Source: Atopobiaceae bacterium
Lineage (GTDB): Bacteria > Actinomycetota > Coriobacteriia > Coriobacteriales > Atopobiaceae
Direction: 5' to 3'
Assembly (NCBI GenBank): GCA_017510785.1
Contig: JAFWMH010000061.1
Location: 1 to 64,000, forward strand
DNA: 64,000 nucleotides
In this document: positions 27,898 through 38,683 of the stretch, piece after piece
Layout: each line of letters opens with the position of its first letter
Numbering within the stretch: position 1 is the stretch's first letter
Position numbers and translations under genes: made by a program
Notes under the pieces: generated by a model
Databases searched by the model: none
What the model was told of the DNA's origin: nothing
What the model saw: only the letters and a program-made list of their open reading frames with translations

Positions 27898-28500
27898 CTA
27901 CACCACGCTCATACCATTAGGATAATACTTCGTGTACTGTCGGATTGCCTCGTTCACGCTGTTGAGGTACTCGCGCGTCTCGGGATACGCAATCGCGTCC
28001 CGGAACTCCCCGCCCGCGGCGTTTTGCTGCCAGCCTTGCACGGCACCGATGCCGGCATTGTACGCGCAGATGATCTCGTCCGAGTCGGAGAACTGCGAAC
28101 CCAAGTACGCGAGGTACGCCGTGCCGTACTCGATGTTCGTCACCGCGTCGGTGAGGCGGTTGGGGTCGTAGGTGTTCGTGTCCACGAGGCCAAGCCCCGC
28201 GACGTTCTTGGCCGTCTCGGGCATGAGCTGCATGAGGCCCACGGCGCCCGCGCCGCTTTGCGCCGTTTCGTTCCAACCGGACTCGCAGCGAATGACAGCC
28301 GCCACCAAATGCGGGTCCACGCCGTGTCGTGCGGCCGCATCATCAATGCGCTCGGCGTAACTCACGGGAAAGAACACGTGCCGCACCATCTCGGTGGGAA
28401 GCACGTCCACGACGAGCGTAAGCGCGAGCATTGCCGTCATGAGCACGATGGGCAACGTGCGATACCAGCGCCAGAAGTGGGCGTTTCGCGTATCGGCCAT
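27898..28500 (-). CDS. membrane-anchored lytic transglycosylase (SLT domain)
   Basis: The 200-residue protein is a soluble-lytic-transglycosylase-like enzyme that cleaves the MurNAc-GlcNAc bond of peptidoglycan. An N-terminal helix (TLPIVLMTAMLALTLVVDVL) anchors it in the membrane with the catalytic domain outside. The SLT core has the catalytic Glu in IRCESGWNE, then GAVGLMQLMPETAKN, YGTAYLAYL and AYNAGIGAVQGW, all family motifs. The ATG at 28500 has GGGGAGAG upstream. It begins one base after the coaE stop codon, so the two are almost certainly cotranscribed and perhaps translationally coupled. Confidence 0.93.
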   Translation of the reverse strand: MADTRNAHFWRWYRTLPIVLMTAMLALTLVVDVLPTEMVRHVFFPVSYAERIDDAAARHGVDPHLVAAVIRCESGWNETAQSGAGAVGLMQLMPETAKNVAGLGLVDTNTYDPNRLTDAVTNIEYGTAYLAYLGSQFSDSDEIICAYNAGIGAVQGWQQNAAGGEFRDAIAYPETREYLNSVNEAIRQYTKYYPNGMSVV

Positions 28501-28501
28501 G

Positions 28502-29125
<624 letters not shown>

Positions 29126-29221
29126 CTCTTCTCCCTACGACTTTGCCTCGAATTTCGCCCTACAATACGAACGTTTCGCTTATGGCCCAACCTTAGCTTC
29201 GCGCCGCATTAGTCACGTGGC

Positions 29222-29638
29222 CTACGACTTCGCCTCGAATTTCGTGCCGCACTTCGGACACGTCACCCTCAGCTTGCCCTTTTTGCGCGGAACGCGCACA
29301 CGCTGCCCGCAGTCCGGACACTGCAGGTGCTTGTATTCCTTAAGCTCCTTCGCCGCCGTGCCCGGATGCCTAAACCACGGAACGATGGGACTCACAAAGT
29401 CCAAAAACACCACGTTCTCGACCTCACGCGCCTCCACGTCGCGAGACGCCATGCGCCAGCACACATATATCATGAGCAGCAGAGAAAAGCCGCTCAAAAT
29501 GAACGTACGCACAAATACATTTATGATGATGAGAATCACTGCAACCACAAACACGCAAATGCCCAGCGCGTCCGCACCGTTGCGACCACTCATCCAGTCA
29601 CTCAGCGAGCGCTTTTTCTTTTTATCTTCGTCGGCCAT
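29222..29638 (-). CDS. small membrane protein with C-terminal zinc ribbon
   Basis: The 138-residue protein has a charged N-terminus (DEDKKKKRSLSD), two membrane helices (ICVFVVAVILIIINVFV and FILSGFSLLLMIYVCWRMA), and a cytosolic zinc ribbon at the C-terminus (CPDCGQRVRVP...TCPKCGTKFEAK). The ribbon resembles the MJ0042/zinc-ribbon domains found in small bacterial membrane proteins. No enzymatic motif is present and the function is unknown. The ATG at 29638 has GGGGGACC upstream, a fair ribosome site. It sits between coaE and the SNF2 helicase, both on the minus strand. Confidence 0.75.
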   Translation of the reverse strand: MADEDKKKKRSLSDWMSGRNGADALGICVFVVAVILIIINVFVRTFILSGFSLLLMIYVCWRMASRDVEAREVENVVFLDFVSPIVPWFRHPGTAAKELKEYKHLQCPDCGQRVRVPRKKGKLRVTCPKCGTKFEAKS

Positions 29639-29806
29639 GAGGTCCCCCTTGTCGATACATCTGAACTTAAAAGTATAGCGTCGTTGCCGACGTCCCGGCC
29701 ACTCCGCAAAAGAACGGCACATCTCAACTCGCCCGACCGGCCCGATAGTACCGACGGTCCAACAATTTGACGGTCGACGGCCAACGACTCGGCCGGCAAC
29801 CACAAC

Positions 29807-32800
29807 CTACCCAAGCAGATCGGCAAGCTCGGCAGGCGACATGGCCGCGAGGCTACCAGCGGCGGCAACGCCCACCACCTGCGAGGCAAGCGCAGCCTTG
29901 CGGCGCTGAAGGTCCTGGATTTTCTCTTCGAGCGTATCGGCGCAAATCACCTTGTAAACGGTAACGTCGCGGGTTTGTCCCATACGGTGGGCGCGGTCGG
30001 TAGCCTGATCCTGCGCGGCGGCGTTCCACCACGGGTCCGCGTGAATCACCACGGAAGCGCCGGTAAGGTTAAGGCCAGTGCCGCCCGCCTTAAGCGAAAT
30101 AAGAAACACGCACGTGGAGCCAACGTTGAACTCGTCCACCAGCTGAATTCGTCGCCGCTTGGGCGTCGATCCCGTAAGCGTTACGTACGACACGCCGTGC
30201 GCATCGAGCTTCTCGGCAATAATGGACAAAAAGCTCGTGAACTGAGAAAAGAGCAGCACACGCTCACCGGCATCTGCGACCCGCTCGACCAGCGTAATGA
30301 TGGTATCGACCTTAGCAGACGGGCCGTCGTAATCCTCGAACACGAGACGCGGATCGCAACAGGTTTGCCGAAGCCGCATGAGTGCGGCCAGCACCTGCAT
30401 ACGCTCGCCACCCGACTGCGTGCCCGACCCGTCACCAACGCCGCCTTCGGCACTCTCGAGCAACCGCGTGCGCAACTCCAACACCTGCGCATCGTAAAGA
30501 GCCCGCTGCTCCGTCCCCATGCGCGCGTACACCACCTGCTCAAGCTTTTCGGGCAAATCGCGCAACACGTCGCGCTTTGTCCTACGCAACACGAACGGAC
30601 CCAGTGCCCTGCCAAGCCGCTCCGCTCGCTCGCCATTCCCCTCCTCCGCGATGGGACGCTCAAAGCGCTCACGAAACTGCTCGTACGACCCGAGGAGTCC
30701 CGGCATAAGAAAATCGAATATGCTCCACAACTCCGAGAGGCGATTCTCGACTGGCGTACCGGTAAGCGCGAACCGATGCATGCAATCCAGCCGTTTTACC
30801 GCCCGCGCCGCCAACGTATCGTGGTTCTTTATGTACTGTGCCTCGTCGAGCGCGACGAGCCACAAACGCCTTTGGGCATAGTCGTCCACGTCGCGCCGCA
30901 ACAAGTCATACGACGTTATGAGCACGTCGCACGATTGTTCGCGAATCAACGAGCGCTCGCCCGCCGCGCCTGCCACGACTTGAACGTCGAGCTGCGGCGC
31001 GAACTTCTCGAACTCCTGCGCCCAGTTGTACACGAGCGACGCCGGGCACACCACAAGTGATGGCCCCACCTTCCTCGCCTCAAGACGTCGTGCCAGCAGC
31101 AGCGTGATGAGCTGCAGCGACTTGCCCAAGCCCATTTCGTCGGCAAGAACACCCGCGAGGCCACGAGCAACAAGCGCACTCATCCAAGCAAAGCCCTCGC
31201 GCTGATACGGACGCAACACGTCCGCCAACGATGCGGGAGGTTCGAACGCGTCCGCCTCGAACTCTCGCACACCCTCCAGGTACTTCTCTAACGAGATGTC
31301 ACGCCACGCGGGCTCTACATCCGCATCGAGCAACAGCGCACGGTAGGCCGGCAACGTTGCCTCGCCACTCGCGATGTCGCGCGCCGAAATGCCGAGGTCG
31401 TCCACGAGGTCTGCGACCTCATCCAATTCGATGGTTTGCATGTCCAAAAAGGAACCGTCGCGCAACCGATGATACCGCTTGCGCAGTCTATAGCTCTCCA
31501 GCAGTTCTGCCAGCTCGTCCGCATCAAACCCATCCGCGCTCAACCGCAAATCGAGCAGGTTCGAGCGCACAACCAACTCCGCACGCGGCTTGGGACGAGC
31601 CTTCGACTTAAGCCGGTCGAACGCATCGGTAGCGTAAACGGTGCCGATGCGCTGAAGCTCGTCCACACCCTCGAACGCGAATGCTGCCATGGTTTGTGAG
31701 TCCGCGTTTTGGATGAGCAGCGTCCCGCTTTCGTCGCGCGAAAAGTAGCGCCGCACCGACGTCCGTCCCGCAGCCTCCACCTGAACATCGCGCACAACCT
31801 CCGCAGGCGTCGACTCGGCACCCATGAGAGCAATCTTCGTGGCTCCGTACACGGCATATGCCTCGCACGTAATCCCTTCCGACACGCGATCGAGATAAAA
31901 CTGAAGCTCGCAAGGCTCTGGTCGCAGCACATCCAGCTCGGACGGAACCCGTACGTCGCCCACATGCTCGAGCCGTGGCAAAATGGCTGCCGCAAACGCA
32001 GGCGCATCCCGCTCGGCAAGCGCAAGCCGCTCGGTACCAACGCCAAACAGGCTCACGAGCGGCACAACGCGCGCCGAAAAGTCCTCGGAACAACAGTACA
32101 GAAGGCGGTCGTCCCAGCCCAAGACACGCCGTCCCGCAACAACTACGCGCGCCGTCCCCTCGCGCACGAGCTCGAACGAGCCGTCGCTGGCGTGCGTCAA
32201 CGTGAACCTCACTGCAGGGTTTTGTTCGATCACGCGGAGTTGCTGCACTACGGGACCGTCGTTGTTCTCGACGTTACAGTCCTCAAACCCGATGGTTTTG
32301 TCATAAAATATGTGAAGCAAATCCCACAGCTCCACCGAAGAGAGGTGCATCGATCGTTGCGGAGCCCCGTTTGTTCCAAGTGGCCCCGCACCAACGGCAC
32401 GGTCGAAGGCATACGCGCGACGGTTGCGCACGGCACGCGCAAGAAACTCCGCCACTTCGCGCCCCGTCGGCGCAAACGCCGCGGGCCTGTGAACGAAGCT
32501 TAGACTTTTGCCGTAACTCACGTATGCGCCCGACTCATAGGCACTCACGAAGTCCGAAATGGACTTTAGCACGTAGCCACCGCGCTCGCCCGCGAGCCGC
32601 AGCCGCAACGAGAATCCCGCCTCGTAGGAAATAATCGGCTCCATGCGCACGGTTCCCGGAGTGCTCTCGCTCACCGGACCGACGGCAGTGGCCTCCTCTT
32701 GCGCGGCCAGCTCCAGCAGGCGTGCAAGGGCACGCGACGTACGCTTGTGACCGCCTGCGTCGTAGCCCTCATACTGTTGCGGGCGCGCGCAAAAGTCCAG

Positions 32801-33082
32801 CACGAGCGCCGCCGCATGCTTGCAGGGACGGTTCGCCCCGCGCGCACTCATGCAATCGCATTCAAAAAAGGTAATCGCATCGGCCTCTTCGTCCACAACG
32901 ACCTGTGGGCGATGCGGTCCGTCCCAGCTCCCCGACGACTCGACGCGCGCATCGAGCACCGTCTCGTCACCCTCGTAGCTGCACCTACGCTTGTGGAGCT
33001 TGGTCCCATCCGCCGCAAGACGCTTCGCCCGGCTGAACACGGCGGGCGTGCAGAGTTTCCTTATGGCCGTTTCGAGCGCCAT
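29807..33082 (-). CDS. SWIM zinc-finger SNF2-family helicase
   Basis: The 1091-residue protein is a bacterial Snf2/RapA-type DNA translocase. The N-terminal SWIM zinc finger (FECDCMSARGANRPCKHAAAL, CxC...CxH) is at about residues 70-95. A long SNF2-associated region fills 100-600. The ATPase lobe begins near 630 with LADEMGLGKSLQLITLLL (Walker A), VALDEAQYIKN (motif II) and LTGTPVENRLSELW (motif III). The second lobe has LLFSQFTSFLSIIAEKL, SLKAGGTGLNLT and the motif VI region QATDRAHRMGQTRDVTVYK. Such proteins remodel protein-DNA complexes; the specific role is unknown. GGAGG precedes the ATG at 33082. Confidence 0.93.
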   Translation of the reverse strand: MALETAIRKLCTPAVFSRAKRLAADGTKLHKRRCSYEGDETVLDARVESSGSWDGPHRPQVVVDEEADAITFFECDCMSARGANRPCKHAAALVLDFCARPQQYEGYDAGGHKRTSRALARLLELAAQEEATAVGPVSESTPGTVRMEPIISYEAGFSLRLRLAGERGGYVLKSISDFVSAYESGAYVSYGKSLSFVHRPAAFAPTGREVAEFLARAVRNRRAYAFDRAVGAGPLGTNGAPQRSMHLSSVELWDLLHIFYDKTIGFEDCNVENNDGPVVQQLRVIEQNPAVRFTLTHASDGSFELVREGTARVVVAGRRVLGWDDRLLYCCSEDFSARVVPLVSLFGVGTERLALAERDAPAFAAAILPRLEHVGDVRVPSELDVLRPEPCELQFYLDRVSEGITCEAYAVYGATKIALMGAESTPAEVVRDVQVEAAGRTSVRRYFSRDESGTLLIQNADSQTMAAFAFEGVDELQRIGTVYATDAFDRLKSKARPKPRAELVVRSNLLDLRLSADGFDADELAELLESYRLRKRYHRLRDGSFLDMQTIELDEVADLVDDLGISARDIASGEATLPAYRALLLDADVEPAWRDISLEKYLEGVREFEADAFEPPASLADVLRPYQREGFAWMSALVARGLAGVLADEMGLGKSLQLITLLLARRLEARKVGPSLVVCPASLVYNWAQEFEKFAPQLDVQVVAGAAGERSLIREQSCDVLITSYDLLRRDVDDYAQRRLWLVALDEAQYIKNHDTLAARAVKRLDCMHRFALTGTPVENRLSELWSIFDFLMPGLLGSYEQFRERFERPIAEEGNGERAERLGRALGPFVLRRTKRDVLRDLPEKLEQVVYARMGTEQRALYDAQVLELRTRLLESAEGGVGDGSGTQSGGERMQVLAALMRLRQTCCDPRLVFEDYDGPSAKVDTIITLVERVADAGERVLLFSQFTSFLSIIAEKLDAHGVSYVTLTGSTPKRRRIQLVDEFNVGSTCVFLISLKAGGTGLNLTGASVVIHADPWWNAAAQDQATDRAHRMGQTRDVTVYKVICADTLEEKIQDLQRRKAALASQVVGVAAAGSLAAMSPAELADLLG

Positions 33083-33351
33083 TTGCCTCCATTCGTCGCT
33101 CTAATGTTGCAGATAAAACCTTTACGGTGTTGCTGGCGTGCACGTGGTTCCGGGTAGGTGCCGGGCGCGGCGGCGACGTGGTGCGTGGTTCCGTGCGCGG
33201 TGCCGGACGGGTTCCGTGCGCGGTGCCAGATGAATGCCACGCGCACCGTTGAGCGCGATTCGACACCCGAACCGGGACGCACATGGGGGGCAGCGCGCGA
33301 GCTTTTATCACCTACCGCAAAACCAACACGGCGGGCGACAACGCAACGGGG
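33083..33351. other. intergenic region with short tandem GC-rich repeats
   Basis: GGTTCCGTGCGCGGTGCC occurs twice between about 33189 and 33228, with a related GGTTCCGGGTAGGTGCC near 33150. No gene, clear terminator or promoter is visible. Confidence 0.4.
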
Positions 33352-34341
33352 TTATCTCATAAAACTACTGCGCATGAGCAACACTGTTGCCGTAAGCGTC
33401 GCCACAACCGAAAGCCCGAAGGCAAAGCCCCACGTGTGGTCGAGCGGCAACGGGGTGTTCATGCCGTAGAAGCCGTATACCATGTTGGGAATCGAGAGCA
33501 CCAGCGTGAGGATGGCGAGCGTACGCATCGTAATGTTCATGTTGTTGTTGATGATGTTGCCGAACGCATCCATCGTTCCGTTAAGAATTCCCGAGTAAGT
33601 GGAGCACATCTCGATGGCCTGGGTCATCTCGATGGACACGTCGTCGAGCAACTCGCGGTCGTCGTCGTAGAGGCGCAGTATGCGGCCGTATCCGATTTTG
33701 TTAAGCGTGGCTTCCGTGGACTTGAGCGATGTGGAGAAGTACACGAGGGACTTCTCGAAGCCCAGCATCTTGATGAGCTCGTCGTTGCGCATGGTGAGAC
33801 GCAGCCGGCGTTCGTTTTCGCGGAATTGTCGGTTAATCGAACGCAGACACACGAGGTAGCGCTGCGAGATGTGCAGGAGCATTTGCAAGAGCACGCGCGT
33901 CCGCTGGCACGTGTTGAAGTTGCGAATCTTGCCTTGCGCAAAGGCGTTCACCGTTTCGGATTCCTTAAGGCTCACGGTAACGAGTATGTTGCGCTCGGGC
34001 AAAAAGATGAGCGAAAGCGGGTGGGTGTCGTACTGGACAATCTCTTCGTCCACGGAGTCGCGGTCGCTCTCCACAAAGGGGCAGTCCACGATTACGAGCA
34101 CTTGACCGGTATCGTCGTCGTAGTCGATGTGGGACGTCTCCTCGTCGTCGAGCGACGATCGCACAAACTCCGGCTCAATTCCCATCTCGTCCTGCAAGTA
34201 TCGTCGGTCGTCGGCATCCGGCGCAACCACGCTCACCCAACAACCCGCCTCCGGAGCGTCCACCTTCCTCGTTATGAGGTGTTCGGGCATAGTCCCCTCG
34301 GAATCCGGCTCACCGACCTCAGTCTTGTAAAACTCGATCAT
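33352..34341 (-). CDS. corA: CorA-family magnesium/divalent metal channel
   Basis: The 329-residue protein is a CorA-type homopentameric Mg2+ (or Co/Ni) channel. The cytosolic funnel domain takes up residues 1-265, with the long stalk helix around LRSINRQFRENERRLRL. Two C-terminal membrane helices (AILTLVLSIPNMVYGFYG and WGFAFGLSVVATLTATVLL) flank the pore-loop signature YGMN. The protein ends with the short basic tail MRSSFMR. The start at 34341 is chosen because AAGGGGGTGG precedes it. It lies alone between the helicase and murJ genes on the same strand. Confidence 0.92.
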   Translation of the reverse strand: MIEFYKTEVGEPDSEGTMPEHLITRKVDAPEAGCWVSVVAPDADDRRYLQDEMGIEPEFVRSSLDDEETSHIDYDDDTGQVLVIVDCPFVESDRDSVDEEIVQYDTHPLSLIFLPERNILVTVSLKESETVNAFAQGKIRNFNTCQRTRVLLQMLLHISQRYLVCLRSINRQFRENERRLRLTMRNDELIKMLGFEKSLVYFSTSLKSTEATLNKIGYGRILRLYDDDRELLDDVSIEMTQAIEMCSTYSGILNGTMDAFGNIINNNMNITMRTLAILTLVLSIPNMVYGFYGMNTPLPLDHTWGFAFGLSVVATLTATVLLMRSSFMR

Positions 34342-34532
34342 GAAATCCACCCCCTTCACGGTGACGCATGACGCATTATTGTAACGCTTTTTCGCGTTTC
34401 GCGTCACCATTTAGCGGCGAGGACTCAGCGAAGTGACGAGCGGCCTCGGATTGTGCAGGCCGGGGACAGGCCACGCGCGGGCCCTGCCCACGCCAGCCAA
34501 GCCCCCGGGAGGGCCCTTCACGAAAGCAGGCG

Positions 34533-37214
34533 CTAACGACGGCGTACCATGGACCTAAAGAACGAAGACTCAGGCGTCTTAAGAAGAATCTGCAAGCCAA
34601 AGCACACAACCAGGGCCGGAATGCCGCCCATGATGCACCAGAGCACCGCGCGGAATGCAGACTCGCCAAGCGGACCGATAACCCTGCTCATCGCCCACAT
34701 CACAGCCATACCGGCCAGCGCTCCCAAAGTGCCGAAGAGCAGGGAACGCACGAGCGCTCCTATGATGGGTGCGAGCTCCAACCTCCCGAGCTTGCGCTTA
34801 AGATACGCAAACGAGTAGAGGTCGACCGCGAGGAAGAACACCAGGGAGCTCAATGCCACAATGGTTAGTCCGCCTATCCGCGCGAACAGCAAACACACCG
34901 CCACTTGCAGCACGCACGCCACCACGTTTGCCATGGCATAGGCCGCCATCTCGCGCAACGACGAGAACACCTTTTGCAAGTACATGCACACACCGTACGC
35001 CGGCAAAGAAACGCTCAGCGCCTGCAGATACGTAGACGTAAGCGCGACGCCCTCGCTGCCAAAGCTGCCCGCCGCCAACAGCGTGACGAGCGGCACCGCG
35101 AACACCACGAGAAACAGCATGAAGGGAACCAGCAAAAACAGAATGCGCGAGGTCCCCGAGGTCACACCCTTGCAAAATGCCTTCTCGTCGTGCGCCGCAT
35201 ATACGTGCGAGAGCTCGGTAAACATGGTCGTCGTAACAGGCACCGCCAAAACGGAGTACGGCAGCGTATACCACAGGCGCGCATAGTACGAAACCGATGC
35301 GCCTACCGGGGTTACCTCCAAAGACGAGCTTGTCATAACCGAAACGGTAACGAACGAGCCAAGCATTACAACAAGCGATGGAATACCAATGGAGAGCGTA
35401 TCTTTGATTGCCGGATCTTTAAGGTCGATGCGCGGCCGCAATCGGATGCCGCGCGACCACATGGCAGGCAATTGGATAATAACTTGCACAAGAACGCCCA
35501 AGGGATTGCCCAAGGCGAGCAGCAGCAAGCCCAACCCGGGATTGGAGACTGCAAGCATGGAGTACGCGATGAACGACGCCGTTACCACAAAGTTGTTAAG
35601 AATGGGCGCCGCTGACGACCACACGTATTCGCGCTCGGCATTGAGCACGCCCGAAAACACCGACGAAAGCGAGTAGAGCAAAACCTCTATCGCAAAGAAC
35701 CTGAAGAAGTATTGCGCCAGCTCGGCATCGAACTGGGCGTCAGCCGAGAATGATTGGGTCCACACGATTTGTGCCGCAAACGCGATGCACACGAGCGTAA
35801 CGATTCCCATGAGCACCAGCACGATGGTCGAGAGGTTGGAGGCGTACGCATTGCCCGCCTTCCTGCCGCCCTTGGCCTTTTCGGCGAGGTACACCGGAAG
35901 GAACGCGGTAACGAGCATGCCGCCAATAACGAGCTCGTAAAGCTGGTTCGGAAGGTTGTTTGCAACCGAGTAGCAACTCGCAATAATCGTGACGCCCAGC
36001 GCATGGGCCTGCGCCCACGTCCGCAAAAACCCCGTCAAGCGTGAGACAATTACAAGACCGGAGATAAGCGCCGCCGAGCGATTGACCGACTGCTCACTTG
36101 CAGCTACCGGCTGGTCGTCCACTTCGTCGGACTCGAGCTCCGCTTCGGTTTCGGCGTCGCCCGCGACGTCGGCACCGCGCTTGGGGCTGGCCTTCGGCTC
36201 GGCGTCGTCCACGCCGTCGACGGGGCGCCTGAGACAGGCAGCTGCGTCGTCCGCGCTCTCGGACTGGCGCTTGGGGCTGGCCTTCGGCTCGGCGTCGTCC
36301 GTGCTCTCGGCCTTGCGCTTGGGGTTGGCATTCGACTCGGACCTACCTGCGCTCTTTGCAGCACGCTGAGACCTAGCATTTGGCTCGGCGTCGTCCGCGC
36401 CGTCGGCGGGGCGATTGGGGCTGGCAGGCGTATCGCCTGCGCCGTCGGAGAGGCGCTTGGAGCCGGTCTTCGGCTCGGCGTCGTCCACGCTGTCGACGGG
36501 GCGCCTGAGACTGGCGGGTGCGTCGCCCGCGCCGTCGACGGGGCGATTGGGGCTGGCAGGCGCTTTATCCGCGCCGTCGGTGGGGCGCTTCGGCCCGGTT
36601 TTCGGCACGGCGTCGGCCTTGCCGTCAGAGGGGCGCTTGGACCCAACTTCTCGCGCGCCGTCGGCTGTGCCATCGGGCATTGTTTCGAGATTGGCTGAAC
36701 GCTCGGCGCTGTACCAACTTCCAGCTTCGACCTCGCGCTCAGCAACGCCCTCGAGCCCGACCTCGACCTCGTTCGCACGCTCGGGCCTGCTCGCAGTAGC
36801 CGGCCCGCCCGCAAACGCAGGCCCGCCCGCGCCGTGCGGATCGCTCGTAGCATGTGGTCCGCTCGCGGCAGCCGGCCCGCCCGCAGCGTTCGATCCGCGC
36901 TCCGCGGGCCGCCTACGCTCCAGCCGAAGCGTGTCTGGCGCCTCCGCCTGGCTTACCGCCCCTGGCTTGACCGCCTCCGGCTGGCTTACCGCCTTCGGAT
37001 TAATCGCCCGACTCGAACCGTTCGCCGCGCGCGAAACACGCGTCCCACTCACCGCCTCCGGCGAGCTTTTGTCTGCTACATTACTCGCATTCCGTCGCTT
37101 CTCGGCCGCACGGCGTTTTGCCTGCGCACGCCGTTTGGTGGCCACGCGATTCTCGTTTGGATACAACCTCTTGATGTCGTCCGGACGCATATGCCTTGGA
37201 CGTGTATTCGTCAT
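34533..37214 (-). CDS. murJ: MurJ/MviN lipid II flippase with a long disordered N-terminal extension
   Basis: The 893-residue protein has two parts. Residues about 385-893 are a MurJ-type flippase of about 14 helices, with NNLPNQLYELVIGGMLVTAF and LALGNPLGVLVQVIIQLPAM; it moves lipid II across the membrane for peptidoglycan synthesis. Residues 1-380 are low complexity: a basic start (IKRLYPNENRVATKRRAQ), an Ala/Pro/Gly-rich section, then about nine units of roughly 20 residues of the type RPVDGADDAEPKASPKR. An extension this long is unusual in MurJ; actinobacterial homologues may carry C-terminal pseudokinase domains, which this lacks. I start at the ATG at 37214, which has GGAGAG upstream; another ATG lies at 37244. 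Confidence 0.88.
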   Translation of the reverse strand: MTNTRPRHMRPDDIKRLYPNENRVATKRRAQAKRRAAEKRRNASNVADKSSPEAVSGTRVSRAANGSSRAINPKAVSQPEAVKPGAVSQAEAPDTLRLERRRPAERGSNAAGGPAAASGPHATSDPHGAGGPAFAGGPATASRPERANEVEVGLEGVAEREVEAGSWYSAERSANLETMPDGTADGAREVGSKRPSDGKADAVPKTGPKRPTDGADKAPASPNRPVDGAGDAPASLRRPVDSVDDAEPKTGSKRLSDGAGDTPASPNRPADGADDAEPNARSQRAAKSAGRSESNANPKRKAESTDDAEPKASPKRQSESADDAAACLRRPVDGVDDAEPKASPKRGADVAGDAETEAELESDEVDDQPVAASEQSVNRSAALISGLVIVSRLTGFLRTWAQAHALGVTIIASCYSVANNLPNQLYELVIGGMLVTAFLPVYLAEKAKGGRKAGNAYASNLSTIVLVLMGIVTLVCIAFAAQIVWTQSFSADAQFDAELAQYFFRFFAIEVLLYSLSSVFSGVLNAEREYVWSSAAPILNNFVVTASFIAYSMLAVSNPGLGLLLLALGNPLGVLVQVIIQLPAMWSRGIRLRPRIDLKDPAIKDTLSIGIPSLVVMLGSFVTVSVMTSSSLEVTPVGASVSYYARLWYTLPYSVLAVPVTTTMFTELSHVYAAHDEKAFCKGVTSGTSRILFLLVPFMLFLVVFAVPLVTLLAAGSFGSEGVALTSTYLQALSVSLPAYGVCMYLQKVFSSLREMAAYAMANVVACVLQVAVCLLFARIGGLTIVALSSLVFFLAVDLYSFAYLKRKLGRLELAPIIGALVRSLLFGTLGALAGMAVMWAMSRVIGPLGESAFRAVLWCIMGGIPALVVCFGLQILLKTPESSFFRSMVRRR

Positions 37215-37382
37215 ATGCTCTCCATCACTCGTCACGTTTTCCATGGTGCCAGAGGCCTGCCATGGAAAACCCATCTCTTTGCAGTCGCCGATGTACTAGG
37301 ATACTATACGCTCTGACGCATCCCGATGGGGACTCGATTGCGAGGGAACACACCCCTCCACATCACGACTACGGAGGTCACC

Positions 37383-38672
37383 ATGCCCGCACCCATGACA
37401 AGCCAAGAGCAGGTACGCACGCAACTCGTGCCCATCGTGCTTGGCGCCGACATTCTGATTTATTCCTACATACGTGCGTTTCACGAGGCGTACGCCCTCG
37501 AGAATCGGCCCATCGTGCTTACGACGATGGACGTAAAAATTGTGTCTTCGAGCAAGCTGTGCGATTATCGCATGATCGAGGGGGTCGATCGCGACGAGGT
37601 GCTCGTAGAGAAACTCATGAGCATTGGCCGCGAGCTGCGGGAGCGCGGATGCACGGGCCTCGTGCTTGGCAGTGGCGACTGGTACGCGCGCACGCTCTCG
37701 CAGTACAAGGACCAACTCGAGGAGCTCCTGTACATTCCCTACAACGATTTCGAGCTGCTCGACATGCTCACGCAAAAAGACAAGTTCCATCGCCTTTGTG
37801 AGCAAAGCGGTTTGCGCAACCCCAAGACGCTCGAACTCGAGTGCGCGGCGGATGCACCCGAGTGGGACCGCGACATGCACGGCATCGAGTTTCCCTGCAT
37901 CGCCAAGCCTTCGAATTCTGCCGCATGGCACTTCGCCGAGTTCGAAGGCAAGCGGAAGATTCACGAGCCGGCTAACCTTGACGAGCTCGAGTGGCTCTAC
38001 ACGACGCTGCGCGAGAAGACCGGGTACGATCGCAAGCTGCTCGTGCAAGATAATATCCCTGGCGGGGACGACTCCATCCTCAGCCTTACCGCCTACATCG
38101 ACGCGCAGGGGACCGCGACCACCCGCGTGCTTGGTCAGGTGGTGCTTCAGGACCACTCGCCACAAGCGCTTGGCAACCCGGTTTGCATCATCAATGCCTT
38201 CCACTCCCCCGCGCTCGCCGAGCGGCGCGAGGCCATGAACGAGCTGGTCGATCGAGCAGTGGAGATGATCGCGCGCGAAGGATACCGCGGATACGCGAAC
38301 TTCGACGTTAAGTACGACGAGCGCGACGGCTCCTTCAACCTGTTTGAGGTCAACACGCGCCCGGGTCGCAATACGTACTACGTGAGCCTTTCGGGCATGC
38401 CGTTCGTGCGGCCCATCGTGGAGGACGTCGTGCTGGGCAACGCCCTTCCCGCGGCTCCCGTTCCCGAGGAGTTCTGCTTTACCTGCATTCCGCAGCAAGT
38501 CGTACGTCGTCATACGACCGACCCCGTTCTGCGCGATTACGTTTTGCGCGCATACCACAATGGGCTCGCAACTAACCCCTTGTATTACCGTGCCGACAGC
38601 GTTAAGCACACGCTGTGGGCGCGCGCCACAACGACGAACCAAATTCGGAAGTTCCGCCGCTATCTGGGATAG
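37383..38672 (+). CDS. ATP-grasp carboxylate-amine ligase
   Basis: The 429-residue cytosolic protein is an ATP-grasp enzyme of the carboxylate-amine ligase type, which joins a carboxylate and an amine through an acyl phosphate. Residues 16-120 form the N-terminal Rossmann-like domain (VPIVLGADILIYSYIRAFHEAYAL). ATP-grasp motifs include FPCIAKPSNSAAWH, LLVQDNIPGGDDSI, YANFDVKYDERDGSFNLFEVNTRPGRNTYY with the metal-binding Glu/Asn. It resembles D-aspartate ligase-like proteins that build peptidoglycan cross-bridges, which would suit its position beside murJ (divergent) and an NlpC/P60 gene, but the substrate is inference. GGAGGT at 37373-37378 supports the start. Confidence 0.85.
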   Translation: MPAPMTSQEQVRTQLVPIVLGADILIYSYIRAFHEAYALENRPIVLTTMDVKIVSSSKLCDYRMIEGVDRDEVLVEKLMSIGRELRERGCTGLVLGSGDWYARTLSQYKDQLEELLYIPYNDFELLDMLTQKDKFHRLCEQSGLRNPKTLELECAADAPEWDRDMHGIEFPCIAKPSNSAAWHFAEFEGKRKIHEPANLDELEWLYTTLREKTGYDRKLLVQDNIPGGDDSILSLTAYIDAQGTATTRVLGQVVLQDHSPQALGNPVCIINAFHSPALAERREAMNELVDRAVEMIAREGYRGYANFDVKYDERDGSFNLFEVNTRPGRNTYYVSLSGMPFVRPIVEDVVLGNALPAAPVPEEFCFTCIPQQVVRRHTTDPVLRDYVLRAYHNGLATNPLYYRADSVKHTLWARATTTNQIRKFRRYLG

Positions 38673-38683
38673 CACGGATTGGG

